DNA from: Candidatus Poribacteria bacterium
Lineage (GTDB): Bacteria > Poribacteria > WGA-4E > PCPOR2b
Length of the DNA: 62,530 nt
Assembly: GCA_022822785.1 (NCBI GenBank)
Contig: JAJEAL010000021.1
Span: forward strand, 1 to 62,530
Direction of reading: 5' to 3'
The notes below the pieces were generated by a model. The model was not told the origin of the DNA. It was given only the letters and a program-made list of their open reading frames with translations, and searched no databases. A program made the translations under genes and the position numbers. Within the stretch, counting starts at the first letter, position 1. Each line of letters begins with the position of its first letter. Positions 34,203 to 43,050 of this stretch are shown piece after piece.

Positions 34203-34823
34203 ATGCCACAAACAGATTGTCGGAAAGACGGTGGAACTTTATCCCACTCAGCCGATGCGAGTCAAGCAGATGATAACGAATTAGTCAAACGGGTGTGTAT
34301 GGGCGAGACACAGGTGTTCAGACTGCTGATTGAGCGTCACCAACAGCATATCTTCAACCTGTGTTATCGTATGCTCCGACAGTTTGAGGAGGCGGATGAT
34401 GCAACACAGGATACGTTCCTGAAGGCATATCGTTCTCTGAAGCAATTTCGGGGTGACGCCCGCCTAAAAACATGGTTGTGCCGAATCGCTCGGAACGAGT
34501 GCCTTAATCGCTTGCGCCATGAAAATATGGTTTCACTTGATTGGCAACCGACAGCAGATTACAGTTTTGAGATTGCCGATTCAACACCATCGCCGTTAGA
34601 GTTGATAGAGCAGCAGGAAACCCAATCTATCGTTCACGCGGCCATTAACAAACTCCCGCACTCTTATCGGTCAGTTATCACGCTCTTTCATCTCAGCGGA
34701 CTTTCCTACGAAGAGATTTCGCGGGTAATGGAAATTCCGATAGGAACAGTGAAAACCTATATCTTTCGGGCAAGAGAGCTGCTAAAATCGAAGTTGCAAG
34801 CCTTTGTGGAAGGAAAAATATGA
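34203..34823 (+). CDS. ECF-type RNA polymerase sigma factor (RpoE-like)
   Basis: A sigma-70 family factor with regions 2 and 4 only. Region 2 is FRLLIERHQQHIFNLCYRML with DDATQDTFLKAYRSL and LKTWLCRIARNECLNRLR. Region 4 is LPHSYRSVITLFHLSGLSYE plus EISRVMEIPIGTVKTYIFRA, a helix-turn-helix. A roughly 30-residue polar N-terminal extension precedes region 2. Its gene is followed after three bases by a zinc-finger anti-sigma factor and then two small genes, so the four form a regulatory cassette. Confidence 0.93.
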   Translation: MPQTDCRKDGGTLSHSADASQADDNELVKRVCMGETQVFRLLIERHQQHIFNLCYRMLRQFEEADDATQDTFLKAYRSLKQFRGDARLKTWLCRIARNECLNRLRHENMVSLDWQPTADYSFEIADSTPSPLELIEQQETQSIVHAAINKLPHSYRSVITLFHLSGLSYEEISRVMEIPIGTVKTYIFRARELLKSKLQAFVEGKI

Positions 34824-34826
34824 ACC

Positions 34827-35423
34827 ATGGATTGTAGAAACTTTGAAGAGTTATCGCAATTATACATAGATGCGGCGCTCGATGATGAACGAATTTCTCA
34901 GTTTGAAGCCCATCTCCTCGCCTGTAATGATTGCAAGCTGAAGATGGAATACCTACAAGCGACTCTCCGCGGCATCGAAAGCTACCCACAGCTTGACCCC
35001 CCTTCAGATTTGGCGGATAATGTGATGGCGCGAATAGAGGGGGCTGCATCGTCGTGGGATTTCTCTCAAGAACTCGTATACTTCACAAAGGTATCAAGAC
35101 AACTCGCCAGCGGACAGTTGAGGAGATTCCCCAAAGCGTTTGTCACAATGATTGTTAGTTTAATTTTATTACCGCCTAGAATCTACCTTCGCGTTTTTGC
35201 AACCCTATCCCATCGAATCCACATCGTGCTAGTGAAATGGAGCCATTTCTCGAAAACTCAAACACTACATTCGATTGAATCATCCCGCCGTTCACTCGCA
35301 ACATCTCATCAAAATCCGCTGAGACAGATTTATCCACATCTGTTGTATCACTTGAATCCGCTGACGAAATTGACATATCAACCGATGATTAGCAGTCTGA
35401 AACGTTACACGTTATTCAATTGA
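34827..35423 (+). CDS. Zinc-finger anti-sigma factor
   Basis: The N-terminus shows the ZAS anti-sigma signature: MDCRNFEEL, then HLLACNDCKLKMEYL with the HxxxCxxC zinc motif. A mid-protein hydrophobic stretch (AFVTMIVSLILLPPRIYLRV) is a probable membrane helix, followed by a basic, Ser/His-rich tail of about 80 residues outside. This layout fits a membrane-tethered anti-sigma that holds the co-encoded ECF factor. The unusual basic extracytoplasmic tail may sense a signal (inference). Three bases separate it from the sigma gene. Confidence 0.85.
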   Translation: MDCRNFEELSQLYIDAALDDERISQFEAHLLACNDCKLKMEYLQATLRGIESYPQLDPPSDLADNVMARIEGAASSWDFSQELVYFTKVSRQLASGQLRRFPKAFVTMIVSLILLPPRIYLRVFATLSHRIHIVLVKWSHFSKTQTLHSIESSRRSLATSHQNPLRQIYPHLLYHLNPLTKLTYQPMISSLKRYTLFN

Positions 35424-35454
35424 CTCAACCTTAAAAGCAGTAGGAGGAACAACA

Positions 35455-35841
35455 ATGGATACACAAACCCCATCAACGCAGCCAGAATCTGGCAGTTACA
35501 AAGGGAAATTACTGAAGATTCTCGTATTCGACGGTGATTTAGAAGCGCCAGTCGTGTGTGTTGCACTGCCGCTATCGCTGGTAAAGTTGGCAGGACGGCT
35601 CCTGCCGCCGTCCGCCAAGCTGATACCACTCATGGTCGATCTTGCAATAAGTCAAAATGAACAGTTTGAGGGCTCTGCCCAACTGATTCGTGAGAAATAC
35701 GCCGATTTTGACTTCGTTGAGACTTTCACCGCCATCTGTGACGTGATTGAAGAAGGGATTGACGAACTCGAAGACATCGGCACATTTGACTTCGTATCGG
35801 TACTTGATGGAAATGACGGTGTAACGATTCGCATCGAGTGA
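35455..35841 (+). CDS. Small ECF-cassette protein (IPLSL/GxxVxI domain), longer paralog
   Basis: A 128-aa protein whose core reads LLKILVFDGDLEAPVVCVAL-PLSLVKLAGRLLP, then an acidic helical part (CDVIEEGIDELEDIG), then FDFVSVLDGNDGVTIRIE. This pattern (strand, PLSL-LxK helix, helix, closing strands with DGxxVxI) resembles a small domain found beside ECF sigma factors and at the C-terminus of SHOCT/YvlB-like proteins. The role is unknown. GTAGGAGG is well placed. It is 31 bases after the anti-sigma gene. The next gene encodes a shorter paralog. Confidence 0.65.
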   Translation: MDTQTPSTQPESGSYKGKLLKILVFDGDLEAPVVCVALPLSLVKLAGRLLPPSAKLIPLMVDLAISQNEQFEGSAQLIREKYADFDFVETFTAICDVIEEGIDELEDIGTFDFVSVLDGNDGVTIRIE

Positions 35842-35860
35842 TGTCACGACTGGAGGGAAG

Positions 35861-36211
35861 ATGAGGAGGTTAAGTCGTCGGCGTGTCGCACTCGTTCTAA
35901 GAGTTCGCATCCTCAACGGAGACGCAGCCAAGCCGGAGCGGAATATCTGGATTCCTCTTCCGCTTCTCTTTCTCCTTGCGTTCGTCCTAGATACGTTTGC
36001 CTGCGTTTCTGTTCATGTGGCTTCAATCGTGCTCCTCAGCTTTGGCAAGAGAAGATGGAGGGAGATGCTTCAGAAACCGCTGTCGCTGGCAAGAGCCGCA
36101 ACGCGAATTTTTTATCTGACACGATTAAGTTACGGTTTGCTGCGTTACGGGAACGCGCTCGAAATCCGTGTGGTTGATGGCGGAAGCGGTTTCGTTGTTT
36201 CAGCAGAGTGA
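35861..36211 (+). CDS. Small ECF-cassette protein, hydrophobic paralog
   Basis: The 116-aa product mirrors its upstream neighbour: LVLRVRILNGDAAKPERNIW-IPLPLLFLLAF aligns with LKILVFDGDLEAPVVCVAL-PLSLVKLAG, and ALEIRVVDGGSGFVVSAE aligns with the neighbour's last strand. The middle is more hydrophobic (LLFLLAFVLDTFACVSVHVAS), so it may sit in or on the membrane. GGAGGG lies three bases before the ATG. It ends the ECF cassette and converges with a sulfatase gene 47 bases on. No function can be named. Confidence 0.65.
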   Translation: MRRLSRRRVALVLRVRILNGDAAKPERNIWIPLPLLFLLAFVLDTFACVSVHVASIVLLSFGKRRWREMLQKPLSLARAATRIFYLTRLSYGLLRYGNALEIRVVDGGSGFVVSAE

Positions 36212-36258
36212 CCCGCAATTTCAGGTTTGATGTCAGTCGAGTGCCTCCACAAGAAATT

Positions 36259-37695
36259 TTAGGATGCGGACAACCCCTCCCACTGAGTGTGCAGACGTGC
36301 GCCCCAACTCGATATGACATTGCGCGGATTCGGATGCGTAATCTGCCGTCGGTTTAGCTTGGCTTCTTGGGCAAGTAGATTTGCGCGACACGAATCAATT
36401 ACATCTTCATATCCCGGCTGGCTTGCCAAATTCTGTGTTTCCCACAGATCTTCCTGTAGATTGAAAAGCTGTGCACGTCCAAGACGGGCTGCGTCCGGCC
36501 CCGGCGGACGGAAATCTTCCGGGTCGGCAGGTTTATACTCTGTGATATATTTATATCTGTTCGTGACAATCGCCCGTCCCCAGTAATTGCTCTCCACATA
36601 GGCGTATTCCCGCCAGGGTATATCGTCCCCTTCAGCAAGTGGGCGTATACTCGTGCCCCCAATTCCTAGAGCTTCCAGCGCACCTATACCCGCGTAGTCG
36701 CACACTGTAGGAACCAGATCCACGCCGGAGATAAAATGGTCTCTATCGAAACGGTCTTTCTGCACCGGTACACCGTCCCCCAAACACGCAACGATGAACG
36801 GGACCCGAATACTTTCCTCGTATAGCGTGAACTTCTGGAACATCTGATGACTTCCACATGCTTCTCCGTGGTCGGAGCTGAAGATGATAATCGTGTCGTT
36901 GCAGAACGGCATCTGTTCGAGCACATTGAGCAGAATGCCAATCTCCGCATCAACCTTTTCGATGAATCGGTAATAATTCCAGATAAGATAGCGCCAATGT
37001 AACTCGTCCCAATCCCGTATGCCGTTCAGGATCGCCGAGTGAATGAGCGCGTCATCGGCTCTACGGCATACCTGCTGCAGTACAGTTTCGCTTTCATCGT
37101 AATGGAAGTTTTCGGGTAGCGGCGGCAACTCATCTTCAGTGATGATGCCCTGCTGCAAGGGGTTTGGGACGCGCTTCTCCTCGTGGTTGTGCAGATATTC
37201 ACACACATCGTGCGGATTCAGGTAGCCAATCTGCAGATAGAATGGCGCGCTACCGTCATAGGTTGTCAGAAAATCGACCACAGCGTGCGTAGACGCAGAA
37301 TCGTAATACTCGCCACCGCCCGCACCGATGTCACGCTTTCCGTAATACAGGGTGTGAAAACTTTCACGTATGTTTCTGCCCGGCACATGCCACTTACCGC
37401 AGTGAAAAGCCTTATATCCGTTGGCATTCAGAATTTGCCCAATATCCTGAATTTCTTCGTGCATATACCCACCGTTAAACGGCACCCCCGTCTCTGAAGT
37501 GTAAAGTCCCGTTGCCCAACTGGAGCGCGTCGCAGCGCATACCGGGTCGCTACAGTAAGAACGCATGAAAGATGTACCGTTTCGGTGGAGGCGGTCAATG
37601 TTCGGCGTGTGAATGTACGGATTTCCATACGCGGAAACAGCGTTCCACGATTGTTGATCCGTATTGATGAAAAGGATATTCGGTCGTTTGCTCAT
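36259..37695 (-). CDS. Sulfatase with CxAxR maturation motif
   Basis: A formylglycine sulfatase of about 478 aa: NILFINTDQQSWNAVSAYG, modified cysteine motif CAATR (Cys53), FHCGKWHVPG, IIFSSDHGEACGSHQMFQKF and ESIRVPFIVA. Pro of the usual CxPxR is replaced by Ala, which falls within the known C-x-(P/A)-x-R range, so maturation is plausible. Its ATG overlaps the stop of the upstream 264-aa gene (ATGA), so the two are translationally coupled. No signal peptide is seen. Confidence 0.9.
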   Translation of the reverse strand: MSKRPNILFINTDQQSWNAVSAYGNPYIHTPNIDRLHRNGTSFMRSYCSDPVCAATRSSWATGLYTSETGVPFNGGYMHEEIQDIGQILNANGYKAFHCGKWHVPGRNIRESFHTLYYGKRDIGAGGGEYYDSASTHAVVDFLTTYDGSAPFYLQIGYLNPHDVCEYLHNHEEKRVPNPLQQGIITEDELPPLPENFHYDESETVLQQVCRRADDALIHSAILNGIRDWDELHWRYLIWNYYRFIEKVDAEIGILLNVLEQMPFCNDTIIIFSSDHGEACGSHQMFQKFTLYEESIRVPFIVACLGDGVPVQKDRFDRDHFISGVDLVPTVCDYAGIGALEALGIGGTSIRPLAEGDDIPWREYAYVESNYWGRAIVTNRYKYITEYKPADPEDFRPPGPDAARLGRAQLFNLQEDLWETQNLASQPGYEDVIDSCRANLLAQEAKLNRRQITHPNPRNVISSWGARLHTQWEGLSAS

Positions 37696-38486
37696 GCGCT
37701 GCCTCCCACAATCTCTCTAAGCACGAAAGTTTGGAAGAAGTTGGCACAAATTGCCACGTTGCCGTGGGTATCAAGCCACCAGTAGGACGGGAGAAGTCCC
37801 TCTCCGTACAGGTAATAGCCGTCCAGTTGTGTTTCACCCATCTCTATCGATTCGAGGAAACCGATGCGGTTGCTAGGTCTCAGTTTCTCAAGGTCTTCCA
37901 AGATAGCCATTTCCACGACTTCGCCCGATTCGTGAATTGTTCCACTGAGCGCAGGAATCACATCGAACAACGCCCAGTTGCAGGTGAACGGTATATCTTC
38001 CCCTATCAGACCAACGGTGATTTCAGCGTGATTGACGGTCAGCCGAATCTTGTCCGCAACCTGTTGTCCTTCACAGTCGAACCTAGAATAGCTGTCCTGA
38101 CAGTCGTTCTGTGCTTGGATATACCACTTACCGCTGAGCGATCGGTATAGATCATCGGCGGTATGAAAACGGAGTTGGAGTTCCTCGCCGCTCGTCCCAT
38201 TGGTGTATTGAATCGTGTAGTTCCAACGTCCATTGTCCGCACCCTGCCGTTTGATAATCGCCTGACCAAGGATTAGGTTATCCTGCCGGTCTTCTCCTCT
38301 TGCATAGCCACGCCAGTAATTTGGAAATATATCGTAAATATGCTCGGTGGTTCCGGCACTTATTCGATCCGCTTTGGGTTCCGCATAAAATCCGAGGAAC
38401 GTTTTGACCAATTGCTCTGTGAAATGGGGATTTTGTGCGCCGTAGTTGTAATCAAACGACCAGTGCAACCCTTCGCTCACCTTCAT
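37692..38486 (-). CDS. Uncharacterised protein coupled to a sulfatase
   Basis: A 264-aa soluble protein without signal peptide or membrane helix. It opens WSFDYNYGAQNPHFTEQLVK and is rich in aromatic residues. The repeated strand-like segments WNYTIQYTNGTSGEELQLRF, AEITVGLIGEDIPFTCNWAL and GYYLYGEGLLPSYWWLDTHG suggest a beta-barrel or beta-sandwich, possibly of lipocalin or carbohydrate-binding type. I do not recognise the family. The four-base overlap with the sulfatase gene downstream implies matched production, perhaps for sugar binding. Confidence 0.6.
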   Translation of the reverse strand: MKVSEGLHWSFDYNYGAQNPHFTEQLVKTFLGFYAEPKADRISAGTTEHIYDIFPNYWRGYARGEDRQDNLILGQAIIKRQGADNGRWNYTIQYTNGTSGEELQLRFHTADDLYRSLSGKWYIQAQNDCQDSYSRFDCEGQQVADKIRLTVNHAEITVGLIGEDIPFTCNWALFDVIPALSGTIHESGEVVEMAILEDLEKLRPSNRIGFLESIEMGETQLDGYYLYGEGLLPSYWWLDTHGNVAICANFFQTFVLREIVGGSA

Positions 38487-38557
38487 GTGTCAACCTCACT
38501 TTTCGTTATCCGTTGGCTGCGGTTCACCCGGTGCGGTAACCTTCAGAAGATTCAAAT

Positions 38558-39499
38558 TCATCGAATCTCTCCTTTTTGAAGGGGAGTAGAAAGATCTGTG
38601 GACGGTTCTTCTGATGTTGCAACGGGTGGAGGGTTTTTCAAGGAATAAAGCACTTCGGAGTGAGGATAGCAGAATTCCACCTTGTCGTTTTCACTGAACG
38701 CCTTATGGATGATTTTTACAATATCACTGACATCCTCTGCGTAATCTTCGGGGGTTGTCCTATAGCGCAGACGCATCAGGACACCCGCATCAAACAGCTC
38801 TGCCCTGATGTAAGGTTCCTCGCTAGTAATCTCAATAGTTTTCGCTGTAACCTGCTTCGCCGCATCAACTAAGATATTTTCCGCTTCAGCCCAATCAGAC
38901 TGGAACGTTATTCGTACCGGCACTTCACTCAGGATATACTCCACCTCAAAGGTATAATTGGTAATCGTCTGGCTGAAAAGGATTGCATTGGGAATCAGTA
39001 TCGAACGACCGGAACGCTCCTCACCTACAATCGTACCACCGACCTGATCAAGGATTACATGGGTGAGCGTGATATCCACCACATCCCCTTTGATACCGGC
39101 AATGATGACCCGTTGTCCAATTCTAAAAGGACGTTTCAAAATCAGCATCAGCCATGCAGCGACACCAGTTACGGGTGCTTGTAACGACCAACCGACAACC
39201 ATGCCCAAAAAGCCTGCGGAAATACCGAGTGCTTGGATTGAACCGCTAAGGCTAATAACACCGAAAATCACAATGATGACAATCCAAACAAACGTCCACG
39301 TCAGCATGAAATTATCGGCATTGGCTTCTTTCAGTGCCCGTTTATAGACATACGCTTTTATAGGGCGTGTCAAAATTGCTTTAACCAACAGCAGCGTAGC
39401 GATGGTTATAACGCTTAGCATTACCCCACGGTATCGGGATTGACTCAATGTAACAACAAGGTCTTTAACGGTATTCCAAGCCTCCAATAACATTTCCAT
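38558..39499 (-). CDS. MscS-family mechanosensitive channel
   Basis: Three N-terminal helices (VMLSVITIATLLLVKAI, TFVWIVIIVIFGVISLSG, and the pore helix LGISAGFLGMVVGWSLQAPV with its Gly/Ala pattern) are followed by the MscS beta domain (PFRIGQRVIIAGIKGDVVDI, SILIPNAILFSQTITNYT) and the alpha/beta cage. The length of 313 aa is close to E. coli MscS. GGAGGG lies about 9 bases before the ATG. It releases solutes at high membrane tension. The uncharacterised 264-aa gene follows after 71 bases on the same strand. Confidence 0.93.
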   Translation of the reverse strand: MEMLLEAWNTVKDLVVTLSQSRYRGVMLSVITIATLLLVKAILTRPIKAYVYKRALKEANADNFMLTWTFVWIVIIVIFGVISLSGSIQALGISAGFLGMVVGWSLQAPVTGVAAWLMLILKRPFRIGQRVIIAGIKGDVVDITLTHVILDQVGGTIVGEERSGRSILIPNAILFSQTITNYTFEVEYILSEVPVRITFQSDWAEAENILVDAAKQVTAKTIEITSEEPYIRAELFDAGVLMRLRYRTTPEDYAEDVSDIVKIIHKAFSENDKVEFCYPHSEVLYSLKNPPPVATSEEPSTDLSTPLQKGEIR

Positions 39500-39516
39500 C
39501 TGTATTCACCCTCCTT

Positions 39517-39565
39517 TTAAGATTTAGTGCAAAGAAACCGAGTTTTGAAGAAAAAACTCGGTTTC
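39517..39565. repeat. IS1595-type end fragment plus AACCGAGTTTT hairpin
   Basis: TTAAGATTTAGTGCAA (39517-39532) equals part of the left end of the IS1595-like element. It is followed by a hairpin GAAACCGAGTTTT...AAAACTCGGTTTC (39534-39565) that is identical over 32 bases to one at 62020-62051 and similar to 55614-55645. Confidence 0.65.
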
Positions 39566-39739
39566 TCCAAGCTGCCTTTTTTATTTAAAGGATTATACCA
39601 TAGATCTATCCCCAACCCGAATCGATATTTTTGACTGCTCGGTTTGAACTTGACCCTTATCAGTCACTATGATACCATCTATCCGCATAAGGTTTCATTA
39701 TACACATCGCCACAATTTTCCCGCGCAAGGAGCAGACCA

Positions 39740-40861
39740 TTGAGATACAATTCAAACCCTGTCATCGTCAAAGTTGACGCAGGCACTGTAGATCGAAACA
39801 ACGACCTCATCCGATTCCCTTTCAATCCCAAAGACCACTTTCCCGATTGGCGGGAGGGAACCGCGACACTCGCTATCTCTCAAACCGATTCGGATGGCGC
39901 TCAGCTAGATGCCGAAATCCCCGCCCAGTTTGAGCCGACAATCCGTGAACTCAGTTGGCAGACCGGCGCCCTAGCAGCGGGAGAATCCGCCCGGTACGCT
40001 ATCCGCGTGGTCAATCTGCCCGCCAATAATCGCTACGCTATCGAGCAGAAACCGGCGCATCTCCTAATCACCGTCGATAATCAGGTGTTCGCGCGATACA
40101 ATTACTTGGGGGTCTGGAAGCCGTATTTCTGGCCCGTGAACGGCAATCACGGCACGGTTGTGCGCGGTGCGGGCGGAGGCGATCACCCACACCACACCGG
40201 ACTCTATCTCGCTTACGGTGGGCACGGCGAAGGTGGATCGGCGAACATCTGGTCGGATTGGGACGAACCGCCTTATGGACCTTGTGGGAAAATGCTGCAT
40301 CAGCGGTTTATCAGACTCACCTCAGGACCCGTGTATGCGGAATTCGTGGAAGATCTAATTTACGTCAAGGGAAACGGCGATCAGATTCTCACCGAAACCC
40401 GAACAGCGCGTATGTGGTACGCTGATAATGGGAGACGCCTCTTAGATATTACCCACGAAACCACGCCACCGATAGACGTCGGAGATAGACAGTTTCTCCT
40501 CGTAGCGCGACTGAATCCTTCCATGAAGCTACCGGACGAAGGGCACGTCGAAAATTCGGAGGGACTCGTCGGTCGGCAGGAGGTGCATCATCAACGGGCA
40601 CGTTGGTGCGATCTCGGCGGGACTGTCGGCGCTGGCGTGAATGGACTTGCGCTGTTTGACCACCCGGAAAACATCGAACATCCCGGCTTCTTCGGGGAGA
40701 TTGCCGTTCCCGAACAGATGAGCATCCTCCACCATCCGCCGCACGATAACGTTCATCTGCGATTCCGCGCCTATGTCCACGAAGGTCTCACGCCGGAAGC
40801 GGAGGTCGAATCCCACTATCAGTGTTACGCGAATCCACCGAAGACTGAAATTTGCACTTGA
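39740..40861 (+). CDS. PmoA-like (DUF6807) family protein
   Basis: Despite the family nickname this is not methane monooxygenase. Motifs are YLGVWKPYFWPVNGNHGTVV, the conserved DHPHHTGLYLAYG (family DHxHHxGLW) and LFDHPENIEHPGFFGE. The start is assigned to the TTG at 39740, because AAGGAG lies exactly 7 bases upstream and the protein then begins LRYNSNPVIVK; the longer frame to 39644 has no site. Such proteins are frequent beside glycan-degradation and Gfo/Idh genes; the function is unknown. It is 44 bases upstream of the creatininase-like gene. Confidence 0.8.
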   Translation: MRYNSNPVIVKVDAGTVDRNNDLIRFPFNPKDHFPDWREGTATLAISQTDSDGAQLDAEIPAQFEPTIRELSWQTGALAAGESARYAIRVVNLPANNRYAIEQKPAHLLITVDNQVFARYNYLGVWKPYFWPVNGNHGTVVRGAGGGDHPHHTGLYLAYGGHGEGGSANIWSDWDEPPYGPCGKMLHQRFIRLTSGPVYAEFVEDLIYVKGNGDQILTETRTARMWYADNGRRLLDITHETTPPIDVGDRQFLLVARLNPSMKLPDEGHVENSEGLVGRQEVHHQRARWCDLGGTVGAGVNGLALFDHPENIEHPGFFGEIAVPEQMSILHHPPHDNVHLRFRAYVHEGLTPEAEVESHYQCYANPPKTEICT

Positions 40862-40905
40862 TGAAGATGGCACCAAGATATAGTCCGGAAATTAAGGAGA
40901 AAAAG

Positions 40906-41751
40906 ATGAAATATCGCTTTGCTGAAATGATTTGGTACGAAACCAAAGCGGCAGCCGAACAAGACCGTGTCGCAGTTCTACCCGTTGCGACGTATGAAGA
41001 CCACGGGCCCCACCTCCCCGTTGATACGGATGTCGTTCTATGCACAGGGGTTTGTGAACGCGCCGTAGCGCGTATCCCATCGGAGGCAGTGCTCGCACCG
41101 GCGGTCCCACACGGCTACAGTCCCCATCACATGGATTTTCACGGGACGCTCACTATTGGTTGGGACACCTTTATCAAGTATGTCCGGGATGTCTGCTGCA
41201 GCCTCGCCCACCACGGGTTCAAGCGAATCCTGATCGTCAACGGTCATGGGAGTAACACGTCTCCCCTCGATCTTGCTGCACGATTAACAAATATCGAATA
41301 TGAGGGGCAGATCCTCTGCGCTTCGGTGAACCATTGGGACACCCGCAAAATTAAGGATGCCGGTGCCGAGGTTAGGGATTCTGAGTATGGTGGAACATCA
41401 CACGGGGGAGAATATGAAACCGCGCTTTATCTTGCTTTAAAGCCGGATTTGGTCGATATGAGTCAGGCGGTCGATGAAAGGTCACCGCTGCCACCGAGTT
41501 TCAAGACGGATTTGCTCGCAGGAACTCACCCCCAAGGGTCGGCGGCGCGTTTGATACCGTATTGGAGTTCGCAGACCGCAAGCGGTGTGTTAGGCGATGC
41601 CACCAAAGCCACCGTGGAAAAAGGGGAAAAGTTCTTGGAGGCAGCGACGGAAGGACTGATTGAGTTGATCCGTGAATTGAAGGGAACAGAAATTCCACCC
41701 CGCCGCGACCAGCATGAGGACCATATATCAAGAAAAACCGCGTGGACGTAG
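40906..41751 (+). CDS. Creatininase/mycofactocin-type amidohydrolase family protein
   Basis: A metal-dependent amide hydrolase of the creatininase superfamily. Metal ligands are seen as Glu, His and Asp in ATYEDHGPHLPVDTD, His in ILIVNGHGSNTSPL and Glu in SHGGEYETALYL. ATG 40906 with TAAGGAG six bases upstream is chosen over ATGs at 40852 and later. The 281-aa length fits. Family members include creatininase, formylaminopyrimidine amidohydrolase and MftE, so the substrate is undecided. Confidence 0.87.
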   Translation: MKYRFAEMIWYETKAAAEQDRVAVLPVATYEDHGPHLPVDTDVVLCTGVCERAVARIPSEAVLAPAVPHGYSPHHMDFHGTLTIGWDTFIKYVRDVCCSLAHHGFKRILIVNGHGSNTSPLDLAARLTNIEYEGQILCASVNHWDTRKIKDAGAEVRDSEYGGTSHGGEYETALYLALKPDLVDMSQAVDERSPLPPSFKTDLLAGTHPQGSAARLIPYWSSQTASGVLGDATKATVEKGEKFLEAATEGLIELIRELKGTEIPPRRDQHEDHISRKTAWT

Positions 41752-41878
41752 AAACATACCCCCATCCTTTAGACAAAAAAGGGAGAGATTTAAGGAGGTA
41801 ATTGGTCAAGTTGAAAATCTCGATTTATCGGGGTGTTCATTGGCTCATTCGTTCTTCTTACGTTCCATCCTTCGGATA

Positions 41879-41951
41879 CACATGTCGCCCCGCTGGAGCT
41901 TGGGGTATTTTTTTATCCCGCGTCTATAAACATGTCGCCCCTCTGGGGCTA
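41879..41951. repeat. Pair of ACATGTCGCCCC repeats
   Basis: ACATGTCGCCCCGCTGGAGC at 41879-41898 and ACATGTCGCCCCTCTGGGGC at 41930-41949 form a direct pair, each with a short hairpin (CCCC...GGGG). They lie in the 292-base gap between the creatininase-like and GNAT genes and are non-coding. Confidence 0.6.
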
Positions 41952-42043
41952 AATCAACTTACGCGCCTTTTCCTATTTGGACGCATCAGGGCTGCGCTAT
42001 CCTGACAATCCTGATTCAGACCACAATTATGAGCACTCCTCAA

Positions 42044-43018
42044 TTACACTGATCGCTTTAGTAGCACCGATGGCACCTGCCGTTCCCCCAACGTAAACGC
42101 CTCACCCGTTCCAACTACCTCAAATCCCAACGACTCAAACATCAACCGCTTATCCTCATCTTCGGCAGAGAGTTTTCCACACCACGCCGTCGCCCCACGG
42201 TCTGCGGCCCAGTCCATCGCTGCCCGGATTAAATCCGTCCAAACATCCAACCAATCTTGATGGGTAAAACCATCCACATGACACACGCCTAACTCGTCGA
42301 GATGTGCCGTCGCCAGTCCAATCAGATGACCGCTGTCTGCCCCTGCCCCAAACCATGTGCCAGTCTGCCCTTGGATGAGCGCATCGTATTTCGGATACAA
42401 GCCCATACATGATAACTGTAGGGCATGCCGTGTCGAAAATATGCCCGCGTTGGCATCCAATACCTGCCAGTCGTGCGGACAAACGATCAGTGGAATCATG
42501 GGGATCCGTTGCGCTGACGTTCCCGGTACGATAGTAATCTGTCCTTCTGCCTCCCTGAAGTAGTCCACCAGAAACGCTTCCGGTGACTTGCCAGATACGA
42601 TCAGCGCCATCACATTGGCACCGGCGAGTTTCCGCCAACCGAGCCGATAATATATCCGTGCCGCTGACGGGTTGCCTGTACCGAGAAAGAACGCCTCACC
42701 GCCTTGTCCACGAAAATCGTCGAGAGCAGCTTCACAGAGCTGGGCAGCGATCCCTTGACGCCGAAACGCGGGGGGCGTCGCAACCTCCCCCAGTCCGCCC
42801 AACCGAGGGGTTGCCTTGCCAACGGTGAGATGGGAGGTGCCCGCCAAATCTTCTCCCTGCCGCATCAGGTAGAGGATATCTTCGTTGTCTTCGGTCTCAT
42901 CGCCGGCGAAGATGGGCCTGAAATCTTCATAGGAGGTTTCAAAAGTTTCTTCCCAGAATGCGGTCAGCTCCGGGATAAGTTCCTCCGGCAGGGGCGCGCT
43001 GATTCTCGTAAAATCCAT
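42044..43018 (-). CDS. GNAT-family N-acetyltransferase, two-domain
   Basis: The N-terminal GNAT domain has the acetyl-CoA motif GLGEVATPPAFRRQGIAAQL and IYYRLGWRKL. The C-terminal half has a second GNAT-like pattern (IGLATAHLDELGVCHVDGF, FESLGFEVVG), though its acetyl-CoA loop is poorly kept. GGAGGG lies before the ATG. It follows the minus-strand sulfatase gene (43051-44535) after 32 bases, so the two are probably co-transcribed. The acceptor is unknown. Confidence 0.82.
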   Translation of the reverse strand: MDFTRISAPLPEELIPELTAFWEETFETSYEDFRPIFAGDETEDNEDILYLMRQGEDLAGTSHLTVGKATPRLGGLGEVATPPAFRRQGIAAQLCEAALDDFRGQGGEAFFLGTGNPSAARIYYRLGWRKLAGANVMALIVSGKSPEAFLVDYFREAEGQITIVPGTSAQRIPMIPLIVCPHDWQVLDANAGIFSTRHALQLSCMGLYPKYDALIQGQTGTWFGAGADSGHLIGLATAHLDELGVCHVDGFTHQDWLDVWTDLIRAAMDWAADRGATAWCGKLSAEDEDKRLMFESLGFEVVGTGEAFTLGERQVPSVLLKRSV

Positions 43019-43050
43019 AATTTCCCTCCATCCCGCTTAGATTGGGACGC

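Noticed and set aside
39740-40861. Particulate methane monooxygenase subunit
   Set aside because: The resemblance is only to the misnamed PmoA-like DUF6807 family. It is soluble and has no PmoB or PmoC neighbours.
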